From positions 1 through 64,000 of the forward strand of contig JAYODE010000009.1 of the NCBI GenBank assembly GCA_038106185.1: a DNA stretch of 64,000 nucleotides, in the 5' to 3' direction. The notes beneath the pieces are model-generated. The model had not been told where the DNA came from, made no database searches, and worked only from the letters and a program-made list of their open reading frames with translations. The translations under genes and the position numbers were made by a program. Below, piece after piece: positions 25,592-34,518 of the stretch. The first letter of the stretch is position 1. Each line of letters begins with the position of its first letter. This stretch comes from UBA4582 sp038106185 (GTDB lineage Bacteria; Pseudomonadota; Gammaproteobacteria; Pseudomonadales; Azotimanducaceae).

Positions 25592-27286
25592 ATGAGTGAA
25601 GTTCAAACACAGAAAATGAGCCGCCTGCAGGCGATCGAGATACTCACAGCGCCAGATCAGCCCTATGAACTGATCGCGGGACAGGTCTGGGGACGTGACT
25701 GCCGCATCTTCAAAAACGCGCCCGCAACACTTCGCGACCTGTTTTTTTCGACTCGCAGCGACGAGATCTTTTTAGTCTATCAGGACGAACGCTACAGCTT
25801 TGAAGAGACCTGGCAGCGAACGAGTCAAATCGCCGCAATATTGCAGAATGACTATGGCGTTACCAAGGGCGACCGAGTTGCGGTCTCCATGCGCAATTAC
25901 CCTGAATGGATTATGGCTTTCAATGCGATCACGTCCATCGGTGCTGTCGCTGTAGCGATGAATGCGCTGTGGCTGACGGATGAGCTGCAATATGGCTTAG
26001 AAAACAGCGGCAGCAAAGTCCTGCTTGCCGACCAGGAACGAATCGATCGATTAGTGCCCATACTTGATACGCTGACAGTCGCCGTGATAGCTATTAGACC
26101 GAGCCGGACCTTGCCAGTGGGCATGGCCGACTTGGCTCAGCTCCTCCAGGACTGTGGCGCAACGGACATGCCTTGGGTGGCGCTTGATCCGAACGATCCG
26201 GCGACGATCCTTTACACCTCTGGCTCAACTGGCTATCCCAAGGGTGCCGTCTCTTGTCATCGTAATATCATTACCTCCTTGATGTCTTGGGAGCTTGAGG
26301 GTCAGATCGCGGCACTGATGAGTGGCGTGACCGCGCCGGCCGAAGAATATCAGGCGGCGACCTTGCTGGCCGTGCCCTTGTTCCATGCAACAGGACTCCT
26401 GGCAGTGTTGCTAATGAGCTATCGAAGCCAGCGCAAGATGATCTGCATGTATAAGTGGGATGTTCAGGTCGCCATGGCACTTATCGAGCGGGAACGTGTA
26501 TCAACCTTCGTGGCACCGGCGGCGATGACCGGTGACCTGGTTAATGCTGCTGTTCAATCAGATTATGATCTGAGCACTCTGGCGACCGTGGGCGGTGGTG
26601 GAGCTCCTCGAGCGCCTGAACAAGTCAAACGAATCGCTCGATCTTTTGGTAAGGCATTGCCCAACACGGGTTGGGGTATGACTGAGACCAATGCGATCGG
26701 AACCGGTATCAGTGGAGAAGATTACCTTGCGCATCCCGGCAGTTCAGGCAGGTGCTCAGCGGTGCTCGATATTCGTATTGTCAACGAGGCGGGTCAGCCT
26801 TTGCCCGTTGGCACACCCGGTGAGTTACAGATTCGAGGAGCTTCAATTATAGAGGGCTATTGGCAACGGCCTGACGCGAATGTCGAGACGTTTGTCGATG
26901 GCTGGTTGCGAACCGGCGACGTCGCCTATGTTGATGACGAAGGCTATGTCTATATTGTGGACCGAATCAAAGACCTGGTAATTCGTGGTGGAGAAAATAT
27001 CGGCTGCGCCGAGGTTGAGGCGGGTCTGCTGGAGCACGACAATATCCTTGAGGCTTCTGTTTATGCCATTCCTGACGAACGGCTTGGAGAGGAAGTGGGC
27101 GCGACTGTCTATGCTAATCAAGTTCTGACTGAAGATGTTCTGAAGGAATTTCTCATGGCAAGAATTGCTCGATTTAAAATTCCACGGTATATCAATTTCA
27201 GCTCAGAGCCCTTGCCAAGAATTGCTTCTGGAAAAATCGATAAACGCAGTTTGAGAGAGCTTGCCGTCAAACGAATTCAGCCATGA
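25592..27286 (+). CDS. Acyl-CoA synthetase (AMP-forming ligase)
   Basis: A 564-residue member of the ANL superfamily that activates a carboxylic acid to its CoA thioester through an acyl-adenylate. Core motifs are complete: ILYTSGSTGYPKGA (P-loop-like A3), NTGWGMTETNA (A5), WLRTGDVAYVDDEGYVYIVDR (A7/A8) and the catalytic Lys in ASGKIDKRSLRE. The ATG at 25592 follows GAGGAG by 9 nt; an in-frame ATG at 25541 has no such site. It lies just after the dehydrogenase pair, which would act on its product, and overlaps the permease gene by 4 bp, so all four are one operon. Confidence 0.93.
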   Translation: MSEVQTQKMSRLQAIEILTAPDQPYELIAGQVWGRDCRIFKNAPATLRDLFFSTRSDEIFLVYQDERYSFEETWQRTSQIAAILQNDYGVTKGDRVAVSMRNYPEWIMAFNAITSIGAVAVAMNALWLTDELQYGLENSGSKVLLADQERIDRLVPILDTLTVAVIAIRPSRTLPVGMADLAQLLQDCGATDMPWVALDPNDPATILYTSGSTGYPKGAVSCHRNIITSLMSWELEGQIAALMSGVTAPAEEYQAATLLAVPLFHATGLLAVLLMSYRSQRKMICMYKWDVQVAMALIERERVSTFVAPAAMTGDLVNAAVQSDYDLSTLATVGGGGAPRAPEQVKRIARSFGKALPNTGWGMTETNAIGTGISGEDYLAHPGSSGRCSAVLDIRIVNEAGQPLPVGTPGELQIRGASIIEGYWQRPDANVETFVDGWLRTGDVAYVDDEGYVYIVDRIKDLVIRGGENIGCAEVEAGLLEHDNILEASVYAIPDERLGEEVGATVYANQVLTEDVLKEFLMARIARFKIPRYINFSSEPLPRIASGKIDKRSLRELAVKRIQP

Positions 27287-28596
27287 ACATCAAAGGCTTC
27301 TCACCGGCGACCGCGATGGCTATCGTCGTCGCCAATATGGTTGGTACCGGCATCTTCACCTCCCTGGGTTTTCAACTGCTGGATATACGCTCTGTCTTTG
27401 CCATATCGATGTTATGGCTGGTTGGTGGCGTAACAGCCTTGTGTGGAGCCCTAAGCTACGCAGAGTTGGCGGCACGCTTACCGCGTTCTGGTGGAGAATA
27501 CAATTTCCTCGCCCGGACCTATCATCCTCTGGCAGGGTTCATCTCCGGCTGGATCTCAGTAACCATTGGTTTTGCGGCGCCAACAGCGCTGGCTGCGATC
27601 ACTTTTGCGGCGTATTTGTCGGCTACTATTGAAGGTATTCCCTCCACCGGGATTGCTGTAGGGCTAGTGGTTGTCCTGACGATCATCCACTGTCTTTCCA
27701 GGGCAACCAGTGGCGGGCTGCAAAGTGTAATGACAGTGCTCAAAGTCGTTTTAATTTTGTTGTTTTGCACCCTTGTAGGTTTGTTTGCTGGCGATCCCCA
27801 GCCGATCTCACTGATGCCGCAGAGTGGTGACGGGAAACTGCTGTTCAGTGGCGCCTTCGCAATATCGCTGATATATGTCAACTACGCCTATACGGGCTGG
27901 AATGCCGCGACCTATATCGCGGGCGAAATGGACCATCCACAGAGGAATTTGCCGTTTGTTTTGATAGGCGGCACTTTAATTGTCATGGTCTTATATCTGC
28001 TACTAAATATCAGCTTCCTGTATGGTGCACCCATGGAAGCCATGATGGGTAGAATTGAAATAGGCTTTGTGGTCGCAGGTCATGCATTTGGCGAGCAGGC
28101 CGCCGAAGCGATGGGATTCGTGCTTTCACTGATGTTGATATCCACCGTCAGCGCTATGATACTGGCAGGTCCGCGAGTGTTGCAGGTCATAGGTGAAGAT
28201 TTCTCCGCATTCCGGTTTCTCGCGGGTGTCCGGAATGGTGTACCTGTGAAAGCCATTGTTTTCCAGTCGACCTTAACCATTCTGTTTATTGTGACCGGCA
28301 GCTTTGAATCAATACTGATTTTTTCGGGCTTTGTGCTGGGTATCAACACACTGTTCGCGGTCCTTGGTGTTTATGTTCTGCGCTATCGAAAAATTGGCGA
28401 GGATAGTCGCTATCGTACCTTCGGTTATCCGTTCACTCCCGCTATCTATTTGTCGATCACCCTCTGGACGTTAATCTATATCCTCATCAACCGGCCACAG
28501 GAAGCCTGGGTTGGTCTTGGACTGATTCTGGTTGGCTGCGCAGTTTATTATGCGACGACCCGCGGCAAATTCGGCTTGTCAAATTCCCGGAGTTAG
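27283..28596 (+). CDS. APC-family amino acid permease
   Basis: A 437-residue membrane protein with about twelve hydrophobic segments, matching the amino acid-polyamine-organocation family. The helix-1 motif NMVGTGIFTSLGFQL and the SYAELAARLPRSGGEYNFL block are diagnostic. It imports an amino acid or related compound with a cation. Its ATG overlaps the ligase stop (ATGA), showing translational coupling. Placement between a ligase and an amidohydrolase suggests uptake of the compound that this operon degrades, perhaps an amide or amino-acid conjugate; that is inference. Confidence 0.92.
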   Translation: MNIKGFSPATAMAIVVANMVGTGIFTSLGFQLLDIRSVFAISMLWLVGGVTALCGALSYAELAARLPRSGGEYNFLARTYHPLAGFISGWISVTIGFAAPTALAAITFAAYLSATIEGIPSTGIAVGLVVVLTIIHCLSRATSGGLQSVMTVLKVVLILLFCTLVGLFAGDPQPISLMPQSGDGKLLFSGAFAISLIYVNYAYTGWNAATYIAGEMDHPQRNLPFVLIGGTLIVMVLYLLLNISFLYGAPMEAMMGRIEIGFVVAGHAFGEQAAEAMGFVLSLMLISTVSAMILAGPRVLQVIGEDFSAFRFLAGVRNGVPVKAIVFQSTLTILFIVTGSFESILIFSGFVLGINTLFAVLGVYVLRYRKIGEDSRYRTFGYPFTPAIYLSITLWTLIYILINRPQEAWVGLGLILVGCAVYYATTRGKFGLSNSRS

Positions 28597-28614
28597 CGAG
28601 GAAGCGTTTGCATT

Positions 28615-30285
28615 ATGTTGACTGTCTTCACAGCAAAAAAAATCATCACGATGAACCCGTCATGGCCCACAGGCACTGCGATCGCGGTGAGGGAAGGACG
28701 GATAGTTGAGGTCGGCAGTCTGGAGTCTTTGCAACCCTGGCTTGAGCAGCATCCTTATTGCATCGATCGCCAGTTTGAGGACTCGGTCATTCTGCCCGGC
28801 TTGATCGATCCTCATCTGCATCCGATGATGGCCGCGGTGCTTCTACCTATGCAGTTCATTACCGCAATGGAGTGGCGATTACCCTGGGAAACAGTGCCAG
28901 CTACTGTGAGCCCGCAAGCCTATCAAGAGAGCCTCAGGAAAGCGGCAGCAAAGAACGAAACCAGACCTTTTTTCACCTGGGGCTATCATAAGATCTGGCA
29001 TGGGGAAATGAGTCGAGACTTGCTAGATGAAATATTTGGCTCGCGGCCGGCGGTGGTCTGGCAGAGGTCTTTTCACGAAGTTTATCTCAATAGCGCCATG
29101 TTGGAGCTGTTAGGTATCGATGTCGAAGCGCTACGCGGGCGGCACCAGATCGATATTGATAAGGGTCATTTTTATGAGCTGGGGCTTGGTTATGCTATCA
29201 ACAAGCTGAATCCAATTATCATGGCAACTGACTGGATTCTCGAGGGAATGACGCGCTTGAAACAGCTGGTCCAGTTTGGTGGACATACGACGGTGGGAGA
29301 TATGGCCGTAGGGCTGTTTGACTTTGAGAAAGAATGGCAGCTTTGTCAGCAAGTGTTCGAGCAAGATAACAATCCTTTTCGAATCATCAGTGTCGCCCAT
29401 GCAAACGGCTTTGGCGTTGGGCAGGGCGAGCTGGCAGCCACAGTTTCATTTGTTAAAAATCTGCCAAAACGTAATTCCGCGCACGTGCAGTTTGGCAAGC
29501 GCATTAAGCTATTTACCGATGGCGCCTTTTTTTCACAGTTAGCGATGATGCAGAGTCCGGGCTACATAGATGGTCATTTAGGTGAGTGGTTGATGCCTCC
29601 GGATGAGTTTGAGCGAATCGCTCGCGCCTATTGGAACGAAGGATTCCGTATTCATGTTCATTGCACGGGCGATCTGGGCTGCGAACTGGCGTTGGATGTT
29701 CTTGAGAAGCTGCAGTGGGAACGCCCTCGGTTTAACCATGGGTTTACGATTGAACATTTTGGCTTTTCGACCCCCGAACAGGTTGATCGACTCAAATTAC
29801 TGGGCGGCTCTGTTTCAGCGAATGTGTATTATCTTCGAGAGCTCAGCGGTGCCTATTCTACGGTGGGTATTGGTACCGAGCGTGCCTCGCAAATGGCGCG
29901 ACTGCAGAGTTGCGTTGCCCAGCAGATCGTCACGACTTTGCATTCGGATTTTCCCATGGCACCGGCCATGCCACTGCATAATGCCTGGGTCGCATGTACG
30001 CGCCAGAATATCAATGGTGACGTGGTCGCGCCGCAGGAACAGTTAAGTCTTGAAGAGGGATTGAAAGCGATCACGATCAACGCGGCCAAGGTGCTTGGCA
30101 TTCAGGATGAGACCGGCAGTTTGCGCGCCGGCAAAAAGGCAGACTTCGTCGTTTTGGATTCAGATCCCTTTGCTGCCGGTATCGACGGATTGTTGAACAT
30201 CGCCGTATTGGCAACGGTGTTTGAAGGTCAGGTGCATACCAAACCTGAACGCTCGGGAGAGACCTGCATTCCAGATCCAGGGTGA
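28615..30285 (+). CDS. YtcJ-like metal-dependent amidohydrolase
   Basis: A 556-residue amidohydrolase of the YtcJ / amidohydrolase-3 type. The N-terminal beta domain leads to the metal motif PGLIDPHLHP, with further His in FRIHVHCTGD and FTIEHFGF and the catalytic Asp in TLHSDFPMAP. The C-terminal AGKKADFVVLDSDPF segment is the family end motif. It would hydrolyse a C-N bond in an unknown substrate. GAGGAAG precedes the ATG by about 9 nt, and it lies 18 bp after the permease, completing the operon. Confidence 0.9.
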   Translation: MLTVFTAKKIITMNPSWPTGTAIAVREGRIVEVGSLESLQPWLEQHPYCIDRQFEDSVILPGLIDPHLHPMMAAVLLPMQFITAMEWRLPWETVPATVSPQAYQESLRKAAAKNETRPFFTWGYHKIWHGEMSRDLLDEIFGSRPAVVWQRSFHEVYLNSAMLELLGIDVEALRGRHQIDIDKGHFYELGLGYAINKLNPIIMATDWILEGMTRLKQLVQFGGHTTVGDMAVGLFDFEKEWQLCQQVFEQDNNPFRIISVAHANGFGVGQGELAATVSFVKNLPKRNSAHVQFGKRIKLFTDGAFFSQLAMMQSPGYIDGHLGEWLMPPDEFERIARAYWNEGFRIHVHCTGDLGCELALDVLEKLQWERPRFNHGFTIEHFGFSTPEQVDRLKLLGGSVSANVYYLRELSGAYSTVGIGTERASQMARLQSCVAQQIVTTLHSDFPMAPAMPLHNAWVACTRQNINGDVVAPQEQLSLEEGLKAITINAAKVLGIQDETGSLRAGKKADFVVLDSDPFAAGIDGLLNIAVLATVFEGQVHTKPERSGETCIPDPG

Positions 30286-30295
30286 GTCGGCAGGA

Positions 30296-31348
30296 TTAAA
30301 ATTGTCGAGTCTCTCCTATGTTCAAGACCCATGCGCCGAGTACACCAAAGTTTGTGCTGGCTGCCCCTTTGAGGAATCGCTGCGGCGGTTCAGCCAAGGG
30401 CTCATCAGACAAGTCAAAGGTCCCAAAGTGCACGGCAACTGCGCGTCGGGCGCGCAGATCATCGGCAGCGGTCAGCGCCTCTTCTGGGTTCATGTGGGAC
30501 TCTCGCATCATGGCGATGGGCTCATAGGCGCCGATGGGGACCGCGACTAAATCAAAGGGCCCCAGCTTATTGCCAATCTCTGCAAAACCGTTGAAGTAGC
30601 CCGTATCGCCAGCAAAATAAAACCGGCGCTCAGACCCTGTGACGGCCCAAGACGACCACAGCGCCTGGTCATTATCTGTCAGGCTTCTTTTGCTCCAGTG
30701 CTGAGCGGGCAGGCAATGGACAGTCACACCCTTAAAATCTCGAGTCTGGCCCCAGTCCAATTCCTCAACTCTGTCTATGCCAGCGGCGCGCAAGAGCGCG
30801 GCGTTGCCCAGGGGAACAAAAAAGATGGTGTTGGCGTTTTGCTTTGCGAGCGCGACCAAAGTGGGCAGATCAAGATGGTCATAGTGATTGTGGGATATCA
30901 CAACGAAGTCAATGGGCGGAAGATCTGCCATCAAGATCCCGGGTTTCACATAACGGCTAGGTCCTATCAGGGGCACTGGGCTGGGTCGATTTGACCAGGT
31001 GGGATCGGTTAAAAAGCTAACGTGCGCCATTTGCACCAGTAAGGTGGCGTGACCGACCCAGGTTACAGTGGGAACACTGTGCTGAGCGTTTTCGCGAAGA
31101 AAGACGCCATCATTAGGTTGCCGTACTGGCGCGCCTTTATCGTCTCTGAAGTAGGTTCCAAGGCGCCGTAGAAAGAAGGGAAGGCGAACGCCCAGAGAAC
31201 CGTGATTCAGCTCGCCTAAAACGTTGGTAAAGCGGCCTTCATCACTGCGCTCAGCAGGGGCGAAAAGGGTGCTAGTTTCAGCATCGATTGGTACTGCCGC
31301 AAACATGCTGATCAGTAGCAGGACACCCGGTAGACAGCTGTGTCGCAC
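30296..31348 (-). CDS. Exported UlaG/NAPE-PLD-like metallo-beta-lactamase-fold hydrolase
   Basis: A 350-residue protein with a signal peptide (about residues 1-23) and a metallo-beta-lactamase fold. The metal motif SHNHYDHLDLPT is the HxHxDH signature, with later ligands in FAGDTGYFNGF and RAVAVHFGTF. The closest recognised relatives are the NAPE-phospholipase-D-like and L-ascorbate-6-phosphate-lactonase-like hydrolases. The start is GTG at 31348 with AGGAG upstream; an ATG two bases earlier is out of frame. It is convergent with the YtcJ gene. The substrate is unknown. Confidence 0.88.
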   Translation of the reverse strand: MRHSCLPGVLLLISMFAAVPIDAETSTLFAPAERSDEGRFTNVLGELNHGSLGVRLPFFLRRLGTYFRDDKGAPVRQPNDGVFLRENAQHSVPTVTWVGHATLLVQMAHVSFLTDPTWSNRPSPVPLIGPSRYVKPGILMADLPPIDFVVISHNHYDHLDLPTLVALAKQNANTIFFVPLGNAALLRAAGIDRVEELDWGQTRDFKGVTVHCLPAQHWSKRSLTDNDQALWSSWAVTGSERRFYFAGDTGYFNGFAEIGNKLGPFDLVAVPIGAYEPIAMMRESHMNPEEALTAADDLRARRAVAVHFGTFDLSDEPLAEPPQRFLKGAASTNFGVLGAWVLNIGETRQF

Positions 31349-31410
31349 ATTGTTCTCCTGTTAAAAATTAAAGTGGTTAACCTGGTGGCCAGATTCTGTT
31401 TCAGCATGCC

Positions 31411-31584
31411 TCAGGCATCAGGGTCTGCTGGTTCTCGCCGCTGAATCTGCTTCGCTTGGCGCCGGCAGCGTTCGGAGCAGTATTTGATCTCTGACCAGGT
31501 GCGTGACCATTTTTTTCGCCAGGCAAAAGGGCGGCTGCAGGCCGAGCAGAGTTTCGTCGGTAACTTTGTTTTATGGTGCGTCAT
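31411..31584 (-). CDS. DUF2256 small zinc-ribbon-like protein
   Basis: A 57-residue protein found by reading the minus strand. It begins MTHHKTKLPTKLCSACSRPF and contains WRKKW and IKYCSERCRR, which match DUF2256. The CxxC at residues 13-16 and the YCSERC pair probably bind one zinc ion. The start ATG overlaps the last 14 bp of the cryptochrome gene, so the two are translationally coupled. DUF2256 genes commonly accompany cryptochrome-DASH genes in proteobacteria, which supports the call. The function is unknown. Confidence 0.88.
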   Translation of the reverse strand: MTHHKTKLPTKLCSACSRPFAWRKKWSRTWSEIKYCSERCRRQAKQIQRREPADPDA

Positions 31585-32887
31585 GCTCGCCTACTTCAGT
31601 TGGCCAGGCATAATAATCGAAACTGTCCAGCGGTCCTGAAACTGTTTCTCCTGCCCAGCACTCGCGGTAAATACCCTGTGGGTCCCAGGTCTCGGCCTGT
31701 TTTTCAAGATTGAAGTGTCGCCCACCTCGAGGGTCAGATCCAACACCGGCGATGTATTGCCAATTGCCCCAGTTGCTGCAGGCATCGTAGTCGATAAGTT
31801 GTTCGGCAAAATAGCCGGCACCACAGCGCCAGTCTAAGTTGAGCTCGTTGACGAGGCAGCTGGCGACAATTTGACGACCACGGTTGCTGAGTAGCCCGGT
31901 CTGTGTGAGTTGGTTCATGCAAGCATTGACGATCGGCCAGGGTGTTCTGCCGGTACGCCATCGATGAAAGCGCTCCGAATAAAAAGTGGTGAGGGGACGC
32001 TTTCCGGTGACACCGGTAAAACTGAAGAGGGTGCCCTCATGATGTTTGGCGTGCCAGCGAAAGAACTCGCGCCACAGAAGCTCAAAAAGAATCCACTGGG
32101 TTGATTCATTGGCTCCTCGTTGCGACTCGTACTGTTGTAGCTGCTGGAGTATCTGAACTGGCGAGAGGCAGCCCTGCGCGAGCCAGGGAGAGAAGCCGGT
32201 GGAAAAATTTTCACCAAAGAATTGGTTGCGGGTTTCCTTATAGGTTGAGGCTGCGTTGGTGCTGAAATAGTTGGCCAGGCTTTGCTCGCCGCTCTTTGCA
32301 CCGCCAACCGGCGAGCGCCCTGACATACGAGTATCTGTCAGGTCGAGCGCGGGTAGGTCAAGTTGAATCGTTGCGGGTAATCCCGAGGGTGTTTGCACCG
32401 GTTCCCGAAATGCCGTCGACTCAAGAGCGCGTCTAAAATTCGAGAAGGTGGCGGGAAATTTTTGATTAAATTGTACAGTTTGCTCGAGATAGAGTGTTGC
32501 GCTGTCGTACTCCTCGAAGAGAATGGTCGAAAATCGCTCTTGCAAAGTTGCCCAGATCCTGGAATTGTCGTTACCGTGCTGCCGAGTGCGGATAACGCGG
32601 TTAAACTTTTCGGTGCTCAATAGATCGAACATGACCTTACCTGGATTACCTTCGATAAGATGCAGGACCTGACCGCGCGTCTCAAGTGCACTTTTCAAGT
32701 CACACAGGGACTCGCAAATAAATTGCCAGCGATGGGCTCCGATTGGTCGGTTACCAAATCGATCTGACGTGAAGCGTTGCTCGTCGAGACAATAGACCAG
32801 GGTTAAGGCGTTATCCTGAGCAGCGGCCACCAGCGCTGGATTGTCCTGCAGCCGCAAATCATCAGTAAGCCAGTAAAGGGTGCTCAT
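31571..32887 (-). CDS. Cryptochrome DASH / photolyase-family flavoprotein
   Basis: A 438-residue member of the photolyase/cryptochrome family. The N-terminal Rossmann domain opens YWLTDDLRLQDNPAL. The FAD-binding region includes ELLWREFFRW, SNRGRQIVASCLVNEL and the DASH-type WQYIAGVGSDPRGGRHFN. Family members repair UV lesions, often in single-stranded DNA, or sense blue light. The ATG at 32887 overlaps the DUF3429 stop by 4 bp; an open frame 91 residues further upstream overlaps that gene and is rejected. It forms a three-gene coupled operon with DUF3429 upstream and DUF2256 downstream. Confidence 0.92.
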   Translation of the reverse strand: MSTLYWLTDDLRLQDNPALVAAAQDNALTLVYCLDEQRFTSDRFGNRPIGAHRWQFICESLCDLKSALETRGQVLHLIEGNPGKVMFDLLSTEKFNRVIRTRQHGNDNSRIWATLQERFSTILFEEYDSATLYLEQTVQFNQKFPATFSNFRRALESTAFREPVQTPSGLPATIQLDLPALDLTDTRMSGRSPVGGAKSGEQSLANYFSTNAASTYKETRNQFFGENFSTGFSPWLAQGCLSPVQILQQLQQYESQRGANESTQWILFELLWREFFRWHAKHHEGTLFSFTGVTGKRPLTTFYSERFHRWRTGRTPWPIVNACMNQLTQTGLLSNRGRQIVASCLVNELNLDWRCGAGYFAEQLIDYDACSNWGNWQYIAGVGSDPRGGRHFNLEKQAETWDPQGIYRECWAGETVSGPLDSFDYYAWPTEVGEHDAP

Positions 32888-33318
32888 GGCGTTAGCAGGT
32901 AGGCACTGATCAGTAGTACGACCACCCAGCTGGTAACACTGTTTCGCATGCGTCGATAGTAGACGGGTTGCTTTCCCAAGCCGGGCAGCCAGCGCTCGCC
33001 GGCCAGTAGCAGTAGAAACAGAAATGCAAGGATGAGCAGAGTCAGTGTCGTCGTGAAGATCAATGTAAGGACCGCCGCGATCACAACCAGGTTGCTCAGA
33101 ACCAGAACCCATCTTAGCTCGCCAGTCGAGATTGCCCTTTGCAGCAAGGTGGTAGACCACCAGTTTCCGGCCAAAAAAGCGAGGATGGCGACTGAGTAGG
33201 CCTTCAGCAGCGCCAGACTCCAGGGCGCCGCCGGCAGAAGTAAACAGCCCAGCATGGGCAGAAGTCCGGCATAGCCCAGCGCAGTAATGAACCGTTGGTC
33301 TCCCGGACTCTTAGACAT
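32884..33318 (-). CDS. DUF3429 membrane protein
   Basis: A 144-residue protein with four to five membrane segments and a short charged loop (RWLPGLGKQPVYYRRMR) before the last helix. The LAFLAGNWWSTTL segment is typical of DUF3429. These proteins are uncharacterised but tend to sit next to photolyase genes, as here, where the stop overlaps the cryptochrome start. It is the first gene of the operon, preceded by a 285-bp divergent intergenic region shared with the crotonase gene. Confidence 0.8.
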   Translation of the reverse strand: MSKSPGDQRFITALGYAGLLPMLGCLLLPAAPWSLALLKAYSVAILAFLAGNWWSTTLLQRAISTGELRWVLVLSNLVVIAAVLTLIFTTTLTLLILAFLFLLLLAGERWLPGLGKQPVYYRRMRNSVTSWVVVLLISAYLLTP

Positions 33319-33603
33319 GGTGGGTGGCGATCACCTGAGGTGAGTGTAGTATTGAGGGTTATTAGACTGGTCTACGTTCGTTGTGGATAGTTGGATCAAT
33401 GCGGCATGAGAGTGTCACAGCGAAAGGCGTGACCGCAGTTTACCTCACGAAGATGCGCGGCGTCCTGTCGGTTAAGCAGATGTGCTGTGACTCAATGCAA
33501 CGTTGCCGGCCGAAGAAGAGCGGATCGTTTTGTCGACAGTGGATAGGAGCGAGAGTGTCTTTCAGGCAGAATAAGGCGAAATTATCCAGCAGGAGAGCGT
33601 CCC

Positions 33604-34515
33604 ATGTCCCAACCCATGGCAGAACAACCGGTGATCTATGAAGAACGGGACGGCATTGCGATTATTACCATCAATCGTCCTGACAAGAAGAACACCCTTA
33701 CCGAGTCAGTGGTTCAGGGTATTGCTGATGGTATAGATCAGGCGACTCGCTCACCGCAGGTAGCGGCGATAGTGCTCCGTGGCGCCGGCGATACTTTCAC
33801 GGCAGGTTATGATCTGACCAGCAAAGAGCGTTGGGATACGCCTTACGGCGCACCGACTGTGGAGGCGCGAAAGGGTGCCTGGGATCCTGTTCGCGATATG
33901 CAGTTCATGGGGAACAATGTTCGACGGTTTATGAAGATCTGGGAGTGCCCAAAACCGGTGCTGGGCGAGATTCGCGGCTGGGCAGTAGGTGGCGCGACAG
34001 ATCTGGTGCTCTGTTGTGACCTGCTGTTTATGGCCTCTGATGCCCATATCGGTTATGCGCCGAGCAGAATCTATGGTACGCCCACGACCATGATGTGGGT
34101 CTATCGACTGGGCCTCGAACATGCCAAACAGTTCCTGCTCACCGGGCGGGCGATTGATGCAGAAACAGCCTTGCGAATTGGACTGGTTTCCTATGTTGAA
34201 GAGCCAGAGAAACTGTCGGCCATGGTCGAGGCAGAGGCGCGGCGTTTTCGGCATATTCCAGCGAATCAACTGGCCTTGAACAAGTTATTAGTCAATCAAG
34301 CATTTGAGAATATGGGATTGAGAACGACGCAAATGCTGGGTACTTTTTTTGATGGTGTGACCCGCCATACAGAGGAAGCCTATCGCTGGGTAGAGGGATT
34401 CGAAGAAAAGGGCTTTCGTGAGGTCATTCGTGAACGAGACAGGCCCTGGCAGGACTATGGTGAGCGGCCGCGGCCGAGTGCGCCGAACAACGATATCGCC
34501 GGCAAGGAGGACTGA
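33604..34515 (+). CDS. Crotonase-fold (enoyl-CoA hydratase/isomerase family) protein
   Basis: A 303-residue crotonase. IITINRPDKKNTLTESV, the oxyanion-hole segment FTAGYDLTSKERW and GWAVGGATDLVLCCD are the family blocks. In true enoyl-CoA hydratases the catalytic Glu pair sits in GGGCEL and in the following PEI segment. Here those positions read GGATDL and APSRI, so the first Glu is Asp and the second is missing. Another crotonase reaction (isomerase, hydrolase or C-C lyase) is therefore more likely than hydration. AGGAG precedes the ATG, and the thioesterase gene follows within 4 bp. Confidence 0.87.
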   Translation: MSQPMAEQPVIYEERDGIAIITINRPDKKNTLTESVVQGIADGIDQATRSPQVAAIVLRGAGDTFTAGYDLTSKERWDTPYGAPTVEARKGAWDPVRDMQFMGNNVRRFMKIWECPKPVLGEIRGWAVGGATDLVLCCDLLFMASDAHIGYAPSRIYGTPTTMMWVYRLGLEHAKQFLLTGRAIDAETALRIGLVSYVEEPEKLSAMVEAEARRFRHIPANQLALNKLLVNQAFENMGLRTTQMLGTFFDGVTRHTEEAYRWVEGFEEKGFREVIRERDRPWQDYGERPRPSAPNNDIAGKED

Positions 34516-34518
34516 TCG

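Noticed and set aside
32888..33160. 91-residue N-terminal extension of the cryptochrome
   Set aside because: It overlaps the DUF3429 gene in another frame, while an ATG at 32887 overlapping the DUF3429 stop gives the normal family N-terminus.
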